Below are positions 52,646-60,842 of a DNA stretch of 64,000 nucleotides, in pieces. This DNA comes from JAOUEA01 sp963821935. GTDB taxonomy: Bacteria > Actinomycetota > UBA4738 > HRBIN12. Numbering within the stretch: the stretch's first letter is position 1; every line of letters starts with the position of its first letter. The notes under the pieces were generated by a model. It was not told the DNA's origin and searched no databases. It saw only the letters and a list, made by a program, of their open reading frames with translations. The stretch covers positions 1-64,000 of the forward strand of contig CAWGFM010000005.1 in the NCBI GenBank assembly GCA_963821935.1. Reading direction: 5' to 3'. A program made the translations under genes and the position numbers.

Positions 52646-52944
52646 GCCATGGCTCCGGGCTGACCGGGTAGCCACGTCGCCCGGACTTCGTTGGTGAAGG
52701 TGTGTCGCTCGGCCAGGAACCAACTCCGGCACCCATCGCGATGCAGCCACCATTCCGTCTGCCACCCGTTGACGTTCTGGCGGTAGAACAGGTAATCGGT
52801 GAACTCGCGCTCGGTCGATGTGCCGGTGCCTCGGCTGGTGGTCTCGCCACCGTAGGAGAACTCCAGCGCCTCACGCCGGCCGCAGGTCGGGCAATCGATC
52901 AGGAAGGTCACGGGTATCGCCTCCGCCGGCAGGGTCGCCAGCAT
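52642..52944 (-). CDS. soxD: Sarcosine oxidase delta subunit
   Basis: A 100-residue zinc-binding subunit: an N-terminal FLIDCPTCGRREALEFSYGG (first Cys pair), then DYLFYRQNVNGWQTEWWLHRDGCRSWF with the further Cys/His ligands, which are typical of SoxD. It binds zinc and helps assemble the tetramer. I chose ATG 52944 (MLATLPAEAIPV); the frame also opens at 52983. It overlaps soxA by 4 bases. It is the first gene of the sox operon. Confidence 0.92.
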   Translation of the reverse strand: MLATLPAEAIPVTFLIDCPTCGRREALEFSYGGETTSRGTGTSTEREFTDYLFYRQNVNGWQTEWWLHRDGCRSWFLAERHTFTNEVRATWLPGQPGAMA

Positions 52945-53024
52945 GACGTTGGACACGTTACTTCCACGGAGTATGGGGAACACCCTCGACGAGCGTCAGC
53001 CCCAGCACGATTCCCATCCCGCCT

Positions 53025-53043
53025 TGTGTGCGGAGTGCACACA
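53025..53043. promoter_or_regulatory. Inverted repeat upstream of soxD
   Basis: TGTGTGC (53025-53031), GGAGT, GCACACA (53037-53043) form a perfect 7-bp inverted repeat in the 131-base gap before soxD. The spacing (odd) does not fit a Crp/GlxR site. It is a plausible operator for the sox genes or part of a terminator for the UspA gene. Confidence 0.35.
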
Positions 53044-53075
53044 CCCTGGGCAGGCGATCGTCATGGTGCAAGCGG

Positions 53076-53564
53076 TCAGCGACCCGGTTCCGCCTCCGAG
53101 ACCCAGACGAGGCACGGGCTCGACGAGCGGATCCGAGCGACCGCGCGCCCGTATCGCCGCGCCCCCATCGCGTGGCGGTCGGGACCGAAGACCAGCAGCC
53201 CAGGTCTGCGTTCGGCGGCCAGCTCCAAGAGGGCGGTGACCGGACGCGGACTCCGGATACGGAGTCGCTCCACGTGAACTCCGAGGGAGACCGCCAGCCG
53301 GGTCGAGTGCTTCAGCGATGCCGAAACCTCGGGCGTGAACTCTTCGAGGGCGTCGTAGCCCAGCCGCACCGAGAGCGAGAGCGGCTCGAGGCGAGTGACG
53401 TTCGCCACGATGAGCGGCTGTCCCGATTCCACTGCGGAATCGACCGCGAAGATCGACGCCGCTTCCTCGAACGGCACGCCCATGGTGGCCAGCAGGATGG
53501 GACGTCCAGCCGCATCCGTCGTGACCGTGGGAGTGGCGCGGCGTTCGCCGGTGCCAACCCGCAT
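53076..53564 (-). CDS. Universal stress protein-like (UspA) domain
   Basis: A 162-residue single-domain protein: RPILLATMGVPFEEAASIFA at the start, LIVANVTRLEPLSLSV, and the C-terminal ELAAERRPGLLVFGPDRHAMGARRYGRAVARIRSSSPCLVWV (given in parts), which resembles the GxxG-x9-GS pattern of ATP-binding Usp proteins in altered form. The ATG at 53564 is the start that fits. It follows the zinc-ribbon membrane protein gene by 5 bases and precedes soxD by 131 bases, possibly on one transcript. Confidence 0.7.
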   Translation of the reverse strand: MRVGTGERRATPTVTTDAAGRPILLATMGVPFEEAASIFAVDSAVESGQPLIVANVTRLEPLSLSVRLGYDALEEFTPEVSASLKHSTRLAVSLGVHVERLRIRSPRPVTALLELAAERRPGLLVFGPDRHAMGARRYGRAVARIRSSSPCLVWVSEAEPGR

Positions 53565-53569
53565 CGGGG

Positions 53570-53923
53570 TTACTCCGGGTGGAGCTGCCAGGTGGGGATG
53601 CTGCGCGCCTTCTCGCGAAGCCTCCGGCGCCATCGAGGCATGAACACCAACATCCAGGCACCGACCACGATGGGCGCCAGCCCCCACGCGGCCGGCCCTT
53701 GCGTCATCGCGAACACCGCGAACCCTGCCCCGATCATGAGCGCCGCGACCATGACCTTGATCCGCTCGTCGCGCATCTCACGCATGATGCCCCAGTATTC
53801 CTCGGCTGGGATCTGGTTGGTGTTCCACCGACGCGAACAATCCGGACACGTCCACGCGTCTCCGTAGGGCACGTATTGCACCTGCCCGCAATCGCAACGG
53901 ATCGTGATCGGGGCCCCTCGCAT
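53570..53923 (-). CDS. Zinc-ribbon membrane protein, function unknown
   Basis: A 117-residue protein with an N-terminal zinc ribbon (CDCGQ near 10 and CPDCSRRW near 26), a polar linker, two membrane helices (about 57-75 and 80-96) and a basic C-terminal tail RWRRRLREKAR. No family is known to me. It is the first gene of a small operon with UspA. The ATG at 53923 is clear; the open frame to 54322 is a shadow of the permease on the other strand. Confidence 0.72.
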   Translation of the reverse strand: MRGAPITIRCDCGQVQYVPYGDAWTCPDCSRRWNTNQIPAEEYWGIMREMRDERIKVMVAALMIGAGFAVFAMTQGPAAWGLAPIVVGAWMLVFMPRWRRRLREKARSIPTWQLHPE

Positions 53924-53972
53924 GAGCGCGATGCTACTCCTCCTGAGGCACCCACCGTGTCCCCAGATCGCC

Positions 53973-53992
53973 TGGGATGCTGTCACATCCCA
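53973..53992. promoter_or_regulatory. Perfect 7-bp inverted repeat upstream of the permease promoter
   Basis: TGGGATG (53973-53979), CTGTCA, CATCCCA (53986-53992) form a perfect dyad that ends 4 bases before the likely -35 box at 53996. Its size and place fit a GntR- or TetR-type operator. It lies in the 147-base divergent gap between the zinc-ribbon gene and the permease and could control both. Confidence 0.45.
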
Positions 53993-53995
53993 CCA

Positions 53996-54025
53996 TTGCG
54001 GGCTCACTTGCGTGCGTGCTATACC
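53996..54025 (+). promoter_or_regulatory. Candidate sigma-70-type promoter for the permease
   Basis: A -35-like TTGCGG (53996-54001) and a -10-like TATACC (54020-54025) with an 18-base spacer stand about 45 bases before the GTG start of the permease gene. The match is moderate, and in high-GC DNA chance matches are less frequent than usual for A/T-rich boxes. Confidence 0.35.
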
Positions 54026-54070
54026 GCCGTCGACACCCTCGAGCGGGGGGGACGGAAAAGGAGGTGTCGC

Positions 54071-55573
54071 GTGGCAGAGGCGACGATCGAGGAGCGCCAA
54101 CTCCTCAAGTCGCTCCACTGGTGGGACGGGTTCGTGATCGCCCTGTGCAATCCGGGGTTCTTGATCGCGTCCCTCGGTTTCACGCTCGCGACCGTCGGCG
54201 CACTGGGCTCCATGATCCTCTGGGGCATCTCCGCCATGGTCGGTTTGCTGCAGAACTGGATCTACACCGAGACGGCAACGATGTTCCCGGACAAGCCTGG
54301 TGGCATCGCGCTGTACGCCCACGAAGGGTGGCGGAGCCGTTTCAACCTGTTCGGACCCATCGCCTCGTTCGGCTATTGGATCGGATGGTCGGTCGTGCTG
54401 TCGCTGTTCGGCAACCTGATCGGCTCGCTCATCGTGGCGGAATGGTTCCCCGGCAGCGCCGAGGACGTCTACTACACGACACCCGCAGATGCGACGTTCG
54501 GCCTGGCGCAGTTGATCGGGATCGGGATCGTGGTCGCGGTCTGGGCCTTCAACGTCTTCGGCGTGAAACCCTCACTGATCCTCGGGTACGTCACCGGCGC
54601 CTTGCTCATGTTCCCGCTGGTCGTCTTCATCATCCTGCCGTACTTCTCGGGGGACTGGGTGTCGAGCAACATCAAGTTCGAAGACGTGGCATCGGGCGGC
54701 GAGTTCAGCCTGGCAGGCATCTCCATCATGTGGCTGTTCCTCATGTGTTGGTCCGCCTACGGCATCGAAGTGTGCGCGACCTTCGCACCCGAGTACCACG
54801 ACACGAAGCGGGACACTCGACTGGCGCTTCGGAGCGCGGCCACGTTCTCGCTCTTGGTGTACGTGCTGATGCCCCTGGGATTGGGAGGCGTCGTCGGGAG
54901 CACTGGCGACTCGGGCGCGTTCTACGTGACCGCCGCCGAGGAGATCATCGGTCCCGCATTCGGGACGATCGCCATCATCTGCCTCATCGCCAGCTTGGTG
55001 CTGTCGATGAACACCGCCACGGCGGACGGCGGACGTGCGTTGTACGGGATCGCGCGCGACGACATGACGATCAAGTGGCTGTACCACCTCAACAAGTTCC
55101 ACGTGCCCGGGCGGGCGATGAGCGTGGACATGCTCGTCAACGTGGCGTTCCTGTTGGTGATGGGAGCCAACAACCTGGCGATCCTGTACCTGTCCAACAT
55201 CGGCTACGTCTTCGCACATGTCCTGGCGTTGACCGGATTCCTCCTGCTGCGCAAGGATCGGCCAGACTGGCCTCGGCCGATCAAGGTGGGGCCGGTGTGG
55301 CTCCTCGTGGCGGGGCTGTTGGCGGTGTTCAACCTGTTCTTGGTGATCTTCGGCATCACCCAGCAACGACTGGCCGCGTTCGTCGGGTTCTACGAGTTCT
55401 CCGGCCTGCCGTTCTACATCGGCCTCGGCGTGCTGGTGGCGTCCGTGCTCTTGTTCTTCTATCGGCGGGCCGTGCAGGACCGAGAGAAGATCACCCTCCG
55501 GGACACCGATGTGCCGCTCATGCCCAGCGAGGAACAGATGGCGCTGCTCCGCGAGGAGGTCGCAGCCGACTAG
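54071..55573 (+). CDS. APC-superfamily amino-acid/amine permease
   Basis: A 500-residue transporter with about 12 helices. LKSLHWWDGFVIALCNPGFLIASLGF is the first helix pair, with the G-x-G-like break in APC carriers; ETATMFPDKPGGIALYAHEGW and SMNTATADGGRALYGIARDD are typical loops. The C-terminal soluble tail ends in PSEEQMALLREEVAAD. The start is GTG at 54071 with a perfect AAAGGAGGTG 7 bases ahead. It precedes an acyl-CoA dehydrogenase (157-base gap with a hairpin) and the DUF1989-GcvT gene, so it probably brings in their substrate, likely an amino acid or methylated amine. Confidence 0.9.
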   Translation: MAEATIEERQLLKSLHWWDGFVIALCNPGFLIASLGFTLATVGALGSMILWGISAMVGLLQNWIYTETATMFPDKPGGIALYAHEGWRSRFNLFGPIASFGYWIGWSVVLSLFGNLIGSLIVAEWFPGSAEDVYYTTPADATFGLAQLIGIGIVVAVWAFNVFGVKPSLILGYVTGALLMFPLVVFIILPYFSGDWVSSNIKFEDVASGGEFSLAGISIMWLFLMCWSAYGIEVCATFAPEYHDTKRDTRLALRSAATFSLLVYVLMPLGLGGVVGSTGDSGAFYVTAAEEIIGPAFGTIAIICLIASLVLSMNTATADGGRALYGIARDDMTIKWLYHLNKFHVPGRAMSVDMLVNVAFLLVMGANNLAILYLSNIGYVFAHVLALTGFLLLRKDRPDWPRPIKVGPVWLLVAGLLAVFNLFLVIFGITQQRLAAFVGFYEFSGLPFYIGLGVLVASVLLFFYRRAVQDREKITLRDTDVPLMPSEEQMALLREEVAAD

Positions 55574-55587
55574 CGGCGAGCGCGACA

Positions 55588-55628
55588 CGAAAGGAACGGG
55601 GGGCGGGCGGCCGCCCCCTTTCCTTTCG
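55588..55628 (+). terminator. Strong GC hairpin after the permease gene
   Basis: CGAAAGGAACGGGGG (from 55588) pairs with CCCCCTTTCCTTTCG (to 55628) with one mismatch and a small GC loop, about 15 base pairs. No T run follows. It should stop or reduce transcription into the acyl-CoA dehydrogenase gene. Confidence 0.65.
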
Positions 55629-55730
55629 ACCGGGCCTGGGCCCGCCTCGTCGAGAGAGGCCCGGGCGACAGTGCACGCCGCCGACCGCTACCATCAGGAT
55701 CAACCCCGACGACCCGCGACGGAGGTAGGG

Positions 55731-57131
55731 ATGACCGACAAGATGTGGGGTGCGGACCCCTTCTGGGGCTTGGGGTACGAGTGGGACCCCGATTGGGTGC
55801 TCACCGATCGCCAGAAAGAACTCCGCGCCACGTTGATCGAACTCTGCGAGACGGAGCTGCGAGCCAACGCCAAGCGGTTCGACGACGAGCTGACCTTCCC
55901 GCGCCGCAACCTGGAGCTCTTGGGTGAGCACGGTTTCCTGGCCCTGACGGTGCCCGAAGAACACGGGGGACTCGGCGAGGACCACGTCGCCTACTCCATG
56001 GTGTGCGAGACGATCGCGCGGTACGGCTGTGCCTCCACCGCCATGTGCTACGTGATGCACATGGGCGCCGTGAACGCCATCATGCTGCGCGCGACGCCGG
56101 CGCTGATCGACAAGTACATCCGGCCGCTCAACAGCGGCAAGCTGGGCACGCTGTCCTACTCCGACCCCGAGACCGGCTCCCACTTCTGGTACCCGATCTC
56201 CTCGGGCGCCTCCAAGTCCGACGGCGGGTACACCGTGCGCAAGAAGGCCTCCTGGACCACCTCGGGCGGGTTCGCAGACTTCTACGTGGTGCAGACGACC
56301 AGCCCCGACTTCACCGGCTACGACGATCTGTCGGTCTTCGTGGTCGACGGAGAGCACATCAAATCCCAGCCGTCGCTCTGGGACGCGCTCGGGTTGCGGG
56401 GCAACCAGTCCGGGCCCATCGAGATCGACGGTGTCGAGATCCCCGTGGAGCAGCTGGTCGGTCCAACGGGCGACGGCGCCACCTCCAACGACGAGTCGGT
56501 CGACCCCTGGTTCCTGATCGGCTCGTCGTCGGTCTGGAATGGCTTGGCGCTGGGGGCGATCGACATCGCGAAGCGGCACACCACGCGCAAGCGCCACGTG
56601 GATGTGGGCTTGCGCGTGGCGGACTACCCCACCATCCAGGACTACGTCGGCGAAGCGGTCATGGACACCAACGCCTGCCGGCTGTTCACGCTCTCGGTCG
56701 CACAGGCGATGGACGGCGCAACCGACGACAACACGAAGAACCCCGGCCCCGGCGAGCTGGCCAGAGGAAACTTCCTGCACTGGGCGTGGCAGATCAAGTT
56801 CGAGGCCGCCAAGAACGTCGCGCACGTGGTCGACAAGATGCTGCATGCGTGCGGTGGGTCGGGGTACAAGCGTGACATGGAGCTGGAGCGGTACCTCCGC
56901 GACGCGAAAGCCGGTTGGGTCATGGGCCCGACCAACGAGGTGCTGCGCCAGTTCGTCGGAAAGGCCGTGCTGTTGGGTTTCGAGTCGCTCGACTACTGGA
57001 ACCAGTCGTACAACCGCCGAGCCGTCGAGAACGAGGTGAAGAAGCTCGACGCCGACGGCAAGCGCGAGCTCGCCACCCAGCTCACCGAGCAGGCAGACGA
57101 ACAGGAGTCGAAGGAACCCGCGAAGACCTGA
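55731..57131 (+). CDS. Acyl-CoA dehydrogenase family protein
   Basis: A 466-residue flavoenzyme of the ACAD fold. It has the N-terminal helical domain with LELLGEHGFLALTVPEEHGGLGEDH (about 57-81), the middle beta domain with TLSYSDPETGSHFWYPI and KKASWTTSGGFADFYVV, and the C-terminal helical domain ending HACGGSGYKRDMELERYLRDAKAG and GPTNEVLRQFVGKAVLL. The usual catalytic Glu region is present in altered form, so it may act on a substrate other than a normal acyl-CoA, as in nitroalkane or amine oxidases of this fold. ATG 55731 with GGAGGTAGGG upstream. It lies between the permease and the DUF1989-GcvT gene. Confidence 0.88.
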   Translation: MTDKMWGADPFWGLGYEWDPDWVLTDRQKELRATLIELCETELRANAKRFDDELTFPRRNLELLGEHGFLALTVPEEHGGLGEDHVAYSMVCETIARYGCASTAMCYVMHMGAVNAIMLRATPALIDKYIRPLNSGKLGTLSYSDPETGSHFWYPISSGASKSDGGYTVRKKASWTTSGGFADFYVVQTTSPDFTGYDDLSVFVVDGEHIKSQPSLWDALGLRGNQSGPIEIDGVEIPVEQLVGPTGDGATSNDESVDPWFLIGSSSVWNGLALGAIDIAKRHTTRKRHVDVGLRVADYPTIQDYVGEAVMDTNACRLFTLSVAQAMDGATDDNTKNPGPGELARGNFLHWAWQIKFEAAKNVAHVVDKMLHACGGSGYKRDMELERYLRDAKAGWVMGPTNEVLRQFVGKAVLLGFESLDYWNQSYNRRAVENEVKKLDADGKRELATQLTEQADEQESKEPAKT

Positions 57132-57180
57132 GCCCACGACGCTGAACCAGCGAGCGAGCGGCTGAGAGGACGACGAGGCC

Positions 57181-59520
57181 ATGGCGATCGACACGAGCAG
57201 CGCGGGGTCGCTGATCGGAGGGCTGCGGCCCAGCGATCCCTATCTGGAGACGTACCTGGTGCGACCGGGCGGGCTCACCGTCATGGTGCTCGGCCCGGGC
57301 GACCGTGTCACCGTCACCGACGTCGATGGTGGCCAGCCCGCCGAGCTCACAGCGCTCTCGCCCGACGGAGCCGAGGTGCCCGACGCGATCGGGATCACCG
57401 CCGATGCGCCCGCCACGGTCTTGCGGGCCCTGGTGGCTGCGGCCAGCGACGGAGCTTCGCACGTGCTCGCCGACCTCGCGTCCCGTGGTCTCGACCCGAC
57501 GCAGGCCATGGCTGCCCGGGTGTTCGACGGGTTCGGGCCGGCCGGCTCGAAGACCACGCTGGTCGCCGATCGGGATCTGATCCTGGTGGTGGCGGCTCCT
57601 GCGGGGCGCCTGCTCGACGGCGCGCCGCCCGCTTCGGACCTGCTCGTCGAGATCCGACGAACCGCGCCCCGGACCCACGAGGAGATGGAGCTTCCCGCAC
57701 CGCTGGCTGAGCCGCGGCTGGACTTCCGAGTCGATCGGTCGACCGCTCGTTCGTACGAGGTCAAGCAGGGTGAGTTCATCCAGGTGATCGACGTGGAAGG
57801 GCGCCAATGCTCGGACTTCCTGGCCTTCCATCGGCACAAGCTGGACGAGGGCATCGAACGAGGCTTGGACGCCACCGTCACCCGCACGCTGATGGGCAAC
57901 GCCTATCCCACCCCCGGCCTGACCGGCAAGTTCTACGACGCCGACATGGAGCCGCTCGTGGAGGTCGTGCGCGACACCGTGGGACGCCACGACACCTTCG
58001 CGCTGGCATGCAACTCGAAGTACTACGAGGACATGGGCTACTTCGGTCACCTCAACTGCACGGACAACTTCAACGTGCAGATCCAGCCCTACGCGATCGC
58101 CGCTCGCAAGGGCTGGCCTGCGCTCAACCTGTTCTTCAACACGGGTTTCTCGGCGGACAACATCCTGGTCAGCGACGAACCGTGGTCGCGGCCCGGCGAC
58201 TACGTGCTGATGCGGGCCATGACCGATCTCGTCTGCGCCTCATCCGCCTGTCCCGACGACATCGATCCCGCCAACGCGTGGGATCCCACCGACGTGCACG
58301 TTCGCGTCTACGGCGCGGAGCACGCGTTCTCGACGGCGATCGGGCGACGCATCACACCCCGATCCGAGACCGTCCTCACCAAGAGGACGGGCTTCCAGCC
58401 CAGTTGGGAGCCGCTCACCCGCAACGTGGTCGAGTACTCGGGCTACTGGGTGCCCAGTCACTTCAACGGTGAGGGTGCCATCTCGGAGTACTGGTCATGT
58501 CGCGAGCGGGCCGCGGTCATGGACCTGTCTCCTTTGCGCAAGTTCGAGGTACTGGGGCCCGACGCGGAGGCGCTGACGCAAGCCACGATCACGCGCGACG
58601 CGCGGCGGCTATCGACCGGCCAGGTCGTCTACACGGCGATCTGCAACGACCAGGGAGGTCTGGTCGACGAATGCACGGTCTTCCGGCTGGGACAGGACAA
58701 TTTCCGGTTCGTGGCGGGCCATGACGGCGTCGGCATCTGGCTCAGGGAGCAGGCGGAGCGTCTCGGACTGACCTCGGCACACGTCAAGGCCTCGATCGAC
58801 CAGCTGCACAACATCGCGGTGCAGGGCCCGAACAGCCGCCAGATCCTCGAACGGTTCATCTGGGCCGCGGCGACCCAACCGTCGATCGGCGAACTCGGGT
58901 GGTTCCGATTCTTGGTGGGCAGGATCGAGCACGCGCAGGGCGTGCCGGTCGTGGTGTCCAGGACCGGCTACACCGGGGAGCTGGGCTACGAGATCTTCTG
59001 TCACCCGGACGATGCCGCCGCCGTATGGGATGCCGTGTGGGAAGCCGGACTCGACCTGGGCCTCGCGCCGCTGGGCATGGACGCGCTGGACATCCTGCGC
59101 ATCGAATCCGGGCTGATCGCGGTCGGCAACGAGTACGACGACCAGATCGACCCGTTCGAAGCGGGCATCGGGTTCACCGTGGATCTGCGGGGCGATGAGG
59201 ACTTCGTCGGCAGGGCGGCACTCACGGAACGCGGCGCGCACCCCCAACGGGCGTTGGTCGGACTGCGGCTGGACGGCAACGAGGCCGGCGAGCACGGCGA
59301 CCCGGTGTACGTGGGTCGTCAGCAGGTGGGCGTCGTCACCAGCGGCACCCGCTCTCCCGTGCTGAAGGAGACCATCGCGCTGGCCCGGGTGGCCGTGCAG
59401 CACACCGAGCTGGGGACGACGCTTGAGGTCGGCAAGCTCGACGGCATGCAGAAGCGCATCGCGGCCGAGGTGGTGCGGTTCCCCTTCTACGACCCGGACA
59501 AGGCACGGCCGCGCTCGTAG
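57181..59520 (+). CDS. DUF1989 - GcvT-like aminomethyltransferase fusion
   Basis: A 779-residue two-part enzyme. Residues 1-165 look like a degenerate first copy and 170-400 like a full DUF1989 (urea-carboxylase-associated) domain: FIQVIDVEGRQCSDFLAF with Cys210, then LACNSKYYEDMGYFGHLNC with Cys277, His290 and Cys293, probable metal ligands. Residues 420-779 form a GcvT/DMGDH-type folate-binding domain with VDECTVFRLG, NIAVQGPNSRQIL, SRTGYTGELGYEIF and GMDALDILRIESGL. DUF1989 proteins include carboxyguanidine deiminase (CgdAB), so a folate-linked demethylation plus amine or guanidine chemistry on one chain is suggested. The exact reaction is unknown. ATG 57181. Confidence 0.9.
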   Translation: MAIDTSSAGSLIGGLRPSDPYLETYLVRPGGLTVMVLGPGDRVTVTDVDGGQPAELTALSPDGAEVPDAIGITADAPATVLRALVAAASDGASHVLADLASRGLDPTQAMAARVFDGFGPAGSKTTLVADRDLILVVAAPAGRLLDGAPPASDLLVEIRRTAPRTHEEMELPAPLAEPRLDFRVDRSTARSYEVKQGEFIQVIDVEGRQCSDFLAFHRHKLDEGIERGLDATVTRTLMGNAYPTPGLTGKFYDADMEPLVEVVRDTVGRHDTFALACNSKYYEDMGYFGHLNCTDNFNVQIQPYAIAARKGWPALNLFFNTGFSADNILVSDEPWSRPGDYVLMRAMTDLVCASSACPDDIDPANAWDPTDVHVRVYGAEHAFSTAIGRRITPRSETVLTKRTGFQPSWEPLTRNVVEYSGYWVPSHFNGEGAISEYWSCRERAAVMDLSPLRKFEVLGPDAEALTQATITRDARRLSTGQVVYTAICNDQGGLVDECTVFRLGQDNFRFVAGHDGVGIWLREQAERLGLTSAHVKASIDQLHNIAVQGPNSRQILERFIWAAATQPSIGELGWFRFLVGRIEHAQGVPVVVSRTGYTGELGYEIFCHPDDAAAVWDAVWEAGLDLGLAPLGMDALDILRIESGLIAVGNEYDDQIDPFEAGIGFTVDLRGDEDFVGRAALTERGAHPQRALVGLRLDGNEAGEHGDPVYVGRQQVGVVTSGTRSPVLKETIALARVAVQHTELGTTLEVGKLDGMQKRIAAEVVRFPFYDPDKARPRS

Positions 59521-59527
59521 GACTTCC

Positions 59528-60451
59528 ATGACTCCGGCCATGACCCCGGGCGTCGTCGAGTCGTTCGAACCCGAGCAGATCGAGGCCTTCCATCGCGACG
59601 GCTTCCTGATCGTCGAGGAAGGCCTCATCTCCGAGCCGGCGTTGGAGCGGTTGCGCGTGCGATACGAAGGACTGTTCGCGGGCACCTACGAGACGGGCAT
59701 CGCTCCCGACGAGATCAACTGGAAACCCGGCCGCGACCCGGAGGATCGGACCCGCCAGCTCTGCAACGCGTGGAAGTCCGACACCGTGATCGCGGCGCAG
59801 GTGCTCTCGGCCCGCATCGGCAGGCTCGCCGCGCAGCTCATGGGTTACGACGGGGTGCGCATCCTGCAGGACAACGTGCTGTGGAAGCCGCCCGGGGCCA
59901 AGGCGGTGGGGTTCCACCAGGATGGGTCCTATGCGGACTACCTGGTGCCGCCGGAGATGGTGACGTGTTGGATGACGTTGCACGACACCGCCGCCGACGC
60001 AGGCCCCATCGCCTACGTTCGCGGCTCGAACCACTGGGGTGTGTCGCCGCCGGCGCGGACCGGGTTCCACGCGCCCGAGGACTGGCTCGCGGGCGCCCGG
60101 GACGCTGCACCTGACGGCACCGACGGGCTCGATGTCGTACCGGTCGTGGTGAAAGCGGGCGGCGGCGCGTTCCATCACAACGCCACGTGGCATGGGTCGG
60201 AGCCCAATCGCAACGCGAGCGTCGCCAGGATGGGCCTGGTCTCCCACCTGCTGCCCTCGAACGCTCGGTTCCACGAGACGAACGTGGACCTGAACTACTC
60301 GCGCTACCGCCGCCGAGACGATCCGACGATGGACGAATCCTTCTTCCCGGTGCTGTGGGACCACGCCGGCTACCGCACGCCCTGGCTCGGTGAGCTCCCG
60401 GCCCTGGACGGCGAGTCCGGCGGCGGTCAGGTCAGCCCGACGGCTGGGTGA
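59528..60451 (+). CDS. Phytanoyl-CoA dioxygenase (PhyH) family oxygenase
   Basis: A 307-residue Fe(II)/2-oxoglutarate dioxygenase. The metal triad is visible: His130 and Asp132 (VGFHQDGSYADY) and His222 (ATWHGSEPNRN), with Arg228 for 2-oxoglutarate. The fold's start ESFEPEQIEAFHRDGFLIVE is typical of PhyH/ectoine-hydroxylase-like enzymes, which hydroxylate small molecules or CoA esters. The gene begins 7 bases after the DUF1989-GcvT gene, so the two should act in one pathway. The end overlaps the convergent VOC gene by 20 bases. The substrate is unknown. ATG 59528. Confidence 0.9.
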   Translation: MTPAMTPGVVESFEPEQIEAFHRDGFLIVEEGLISEPALERLRVRYEGLFAGTYETGIAPDEINWKPGRDPEDRTRQLCNAWKSDTVIAAQVLSARIGRLAAQLMGYDGVRILQDNVLWKPPGAKAVGFHQDGSYADYLVPPEMVTCWMTLHDTAADAGPIAYVRGSNHWGVSPPARTGFHAPEDWLAGARDAAPDGTDGLDVVPVVVKAGGGAFHHNATWHGSEPNRNASVARMGLVSHLLPSNARFHETNVDLNYSRYRRRDDPTMDESFFPVLWDHAGYRTPWLGELPALDGESGGGQVSPTAG

Positions 60452-60818
60452 AGGTGAGGAAGTAGCCGTTCGGGTCGCGGAAGCCCAGCTCCCGCGTGCC
60501 CCATGCTCGATCCTCGGGGCCCCATTCGGGCTCGATGCGTCCGCCGATCTGCTGGGATACATCGTCGACGCTTGCCGGATGCACGTAGAGGCAGCCGGTG
60601 AAGGCGGGCGGGTCCGGCCACGGCGTGTCGCCTCCCAAGAACTGCAGCACCACGCCGTCTCTCGCCAGCTCACACCAGGTCGGGTCCTCCTCCGGGACCC
60701 GGCCGCGTTCCTCGAACCCGAGCGCCACGTACCACTCGATGGTCGCCGGCACATCCGCGCTCTTCAAGATCGCGGTGACGCGCTCCTCGTCCATGGAAGC
60801 CAGCATAGTGTGCCGCAA
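60432..60818 (-). CDS. VOC/glyoxalase superfamily protein
   Basis: A 128-residue protein with one vicinal-oxygen-chelate unit. ATIEWYVALGFEERGR (about 19-34) is the first repeat's helix; later VVLQFLGGDTPWPDP and FRDPNGYFLTFTQPSG at the end carry typical residues for the second repeat. The family covers glyoxalase, bleomycin-resistance and fosfomycin-type proteins, so only fold-level annotation is safe. It is convergent with the PhyH gene and lies 24 bases after the flavin-reductase/cNMP gene on the same strand. Confidence 0.85.
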   Translation of the reverse strand: MRHTMLASMDEERVTAILKSADVPATIEWYVALGFEERGRVPEEDPTWCELARDGVVLQFLGGDTPWPDPPAFTGCLYVHPASVDDVSQQIGGRIEPEWGPEDRAWGTRELGFRDPNGYFLTFTQPSG

Positions 60819-60842
60819 CGCCCCCCACTAGTCCAGCCCGGA

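Noticed and set aside
53025..53043. Crp/GlxR-type cAMP receptor site upstream of soxD
   Set aside because: The spacing between TGTG and CACA halves is odd-numbered and does not fit the TGTGA-N6-TCACA pattern.
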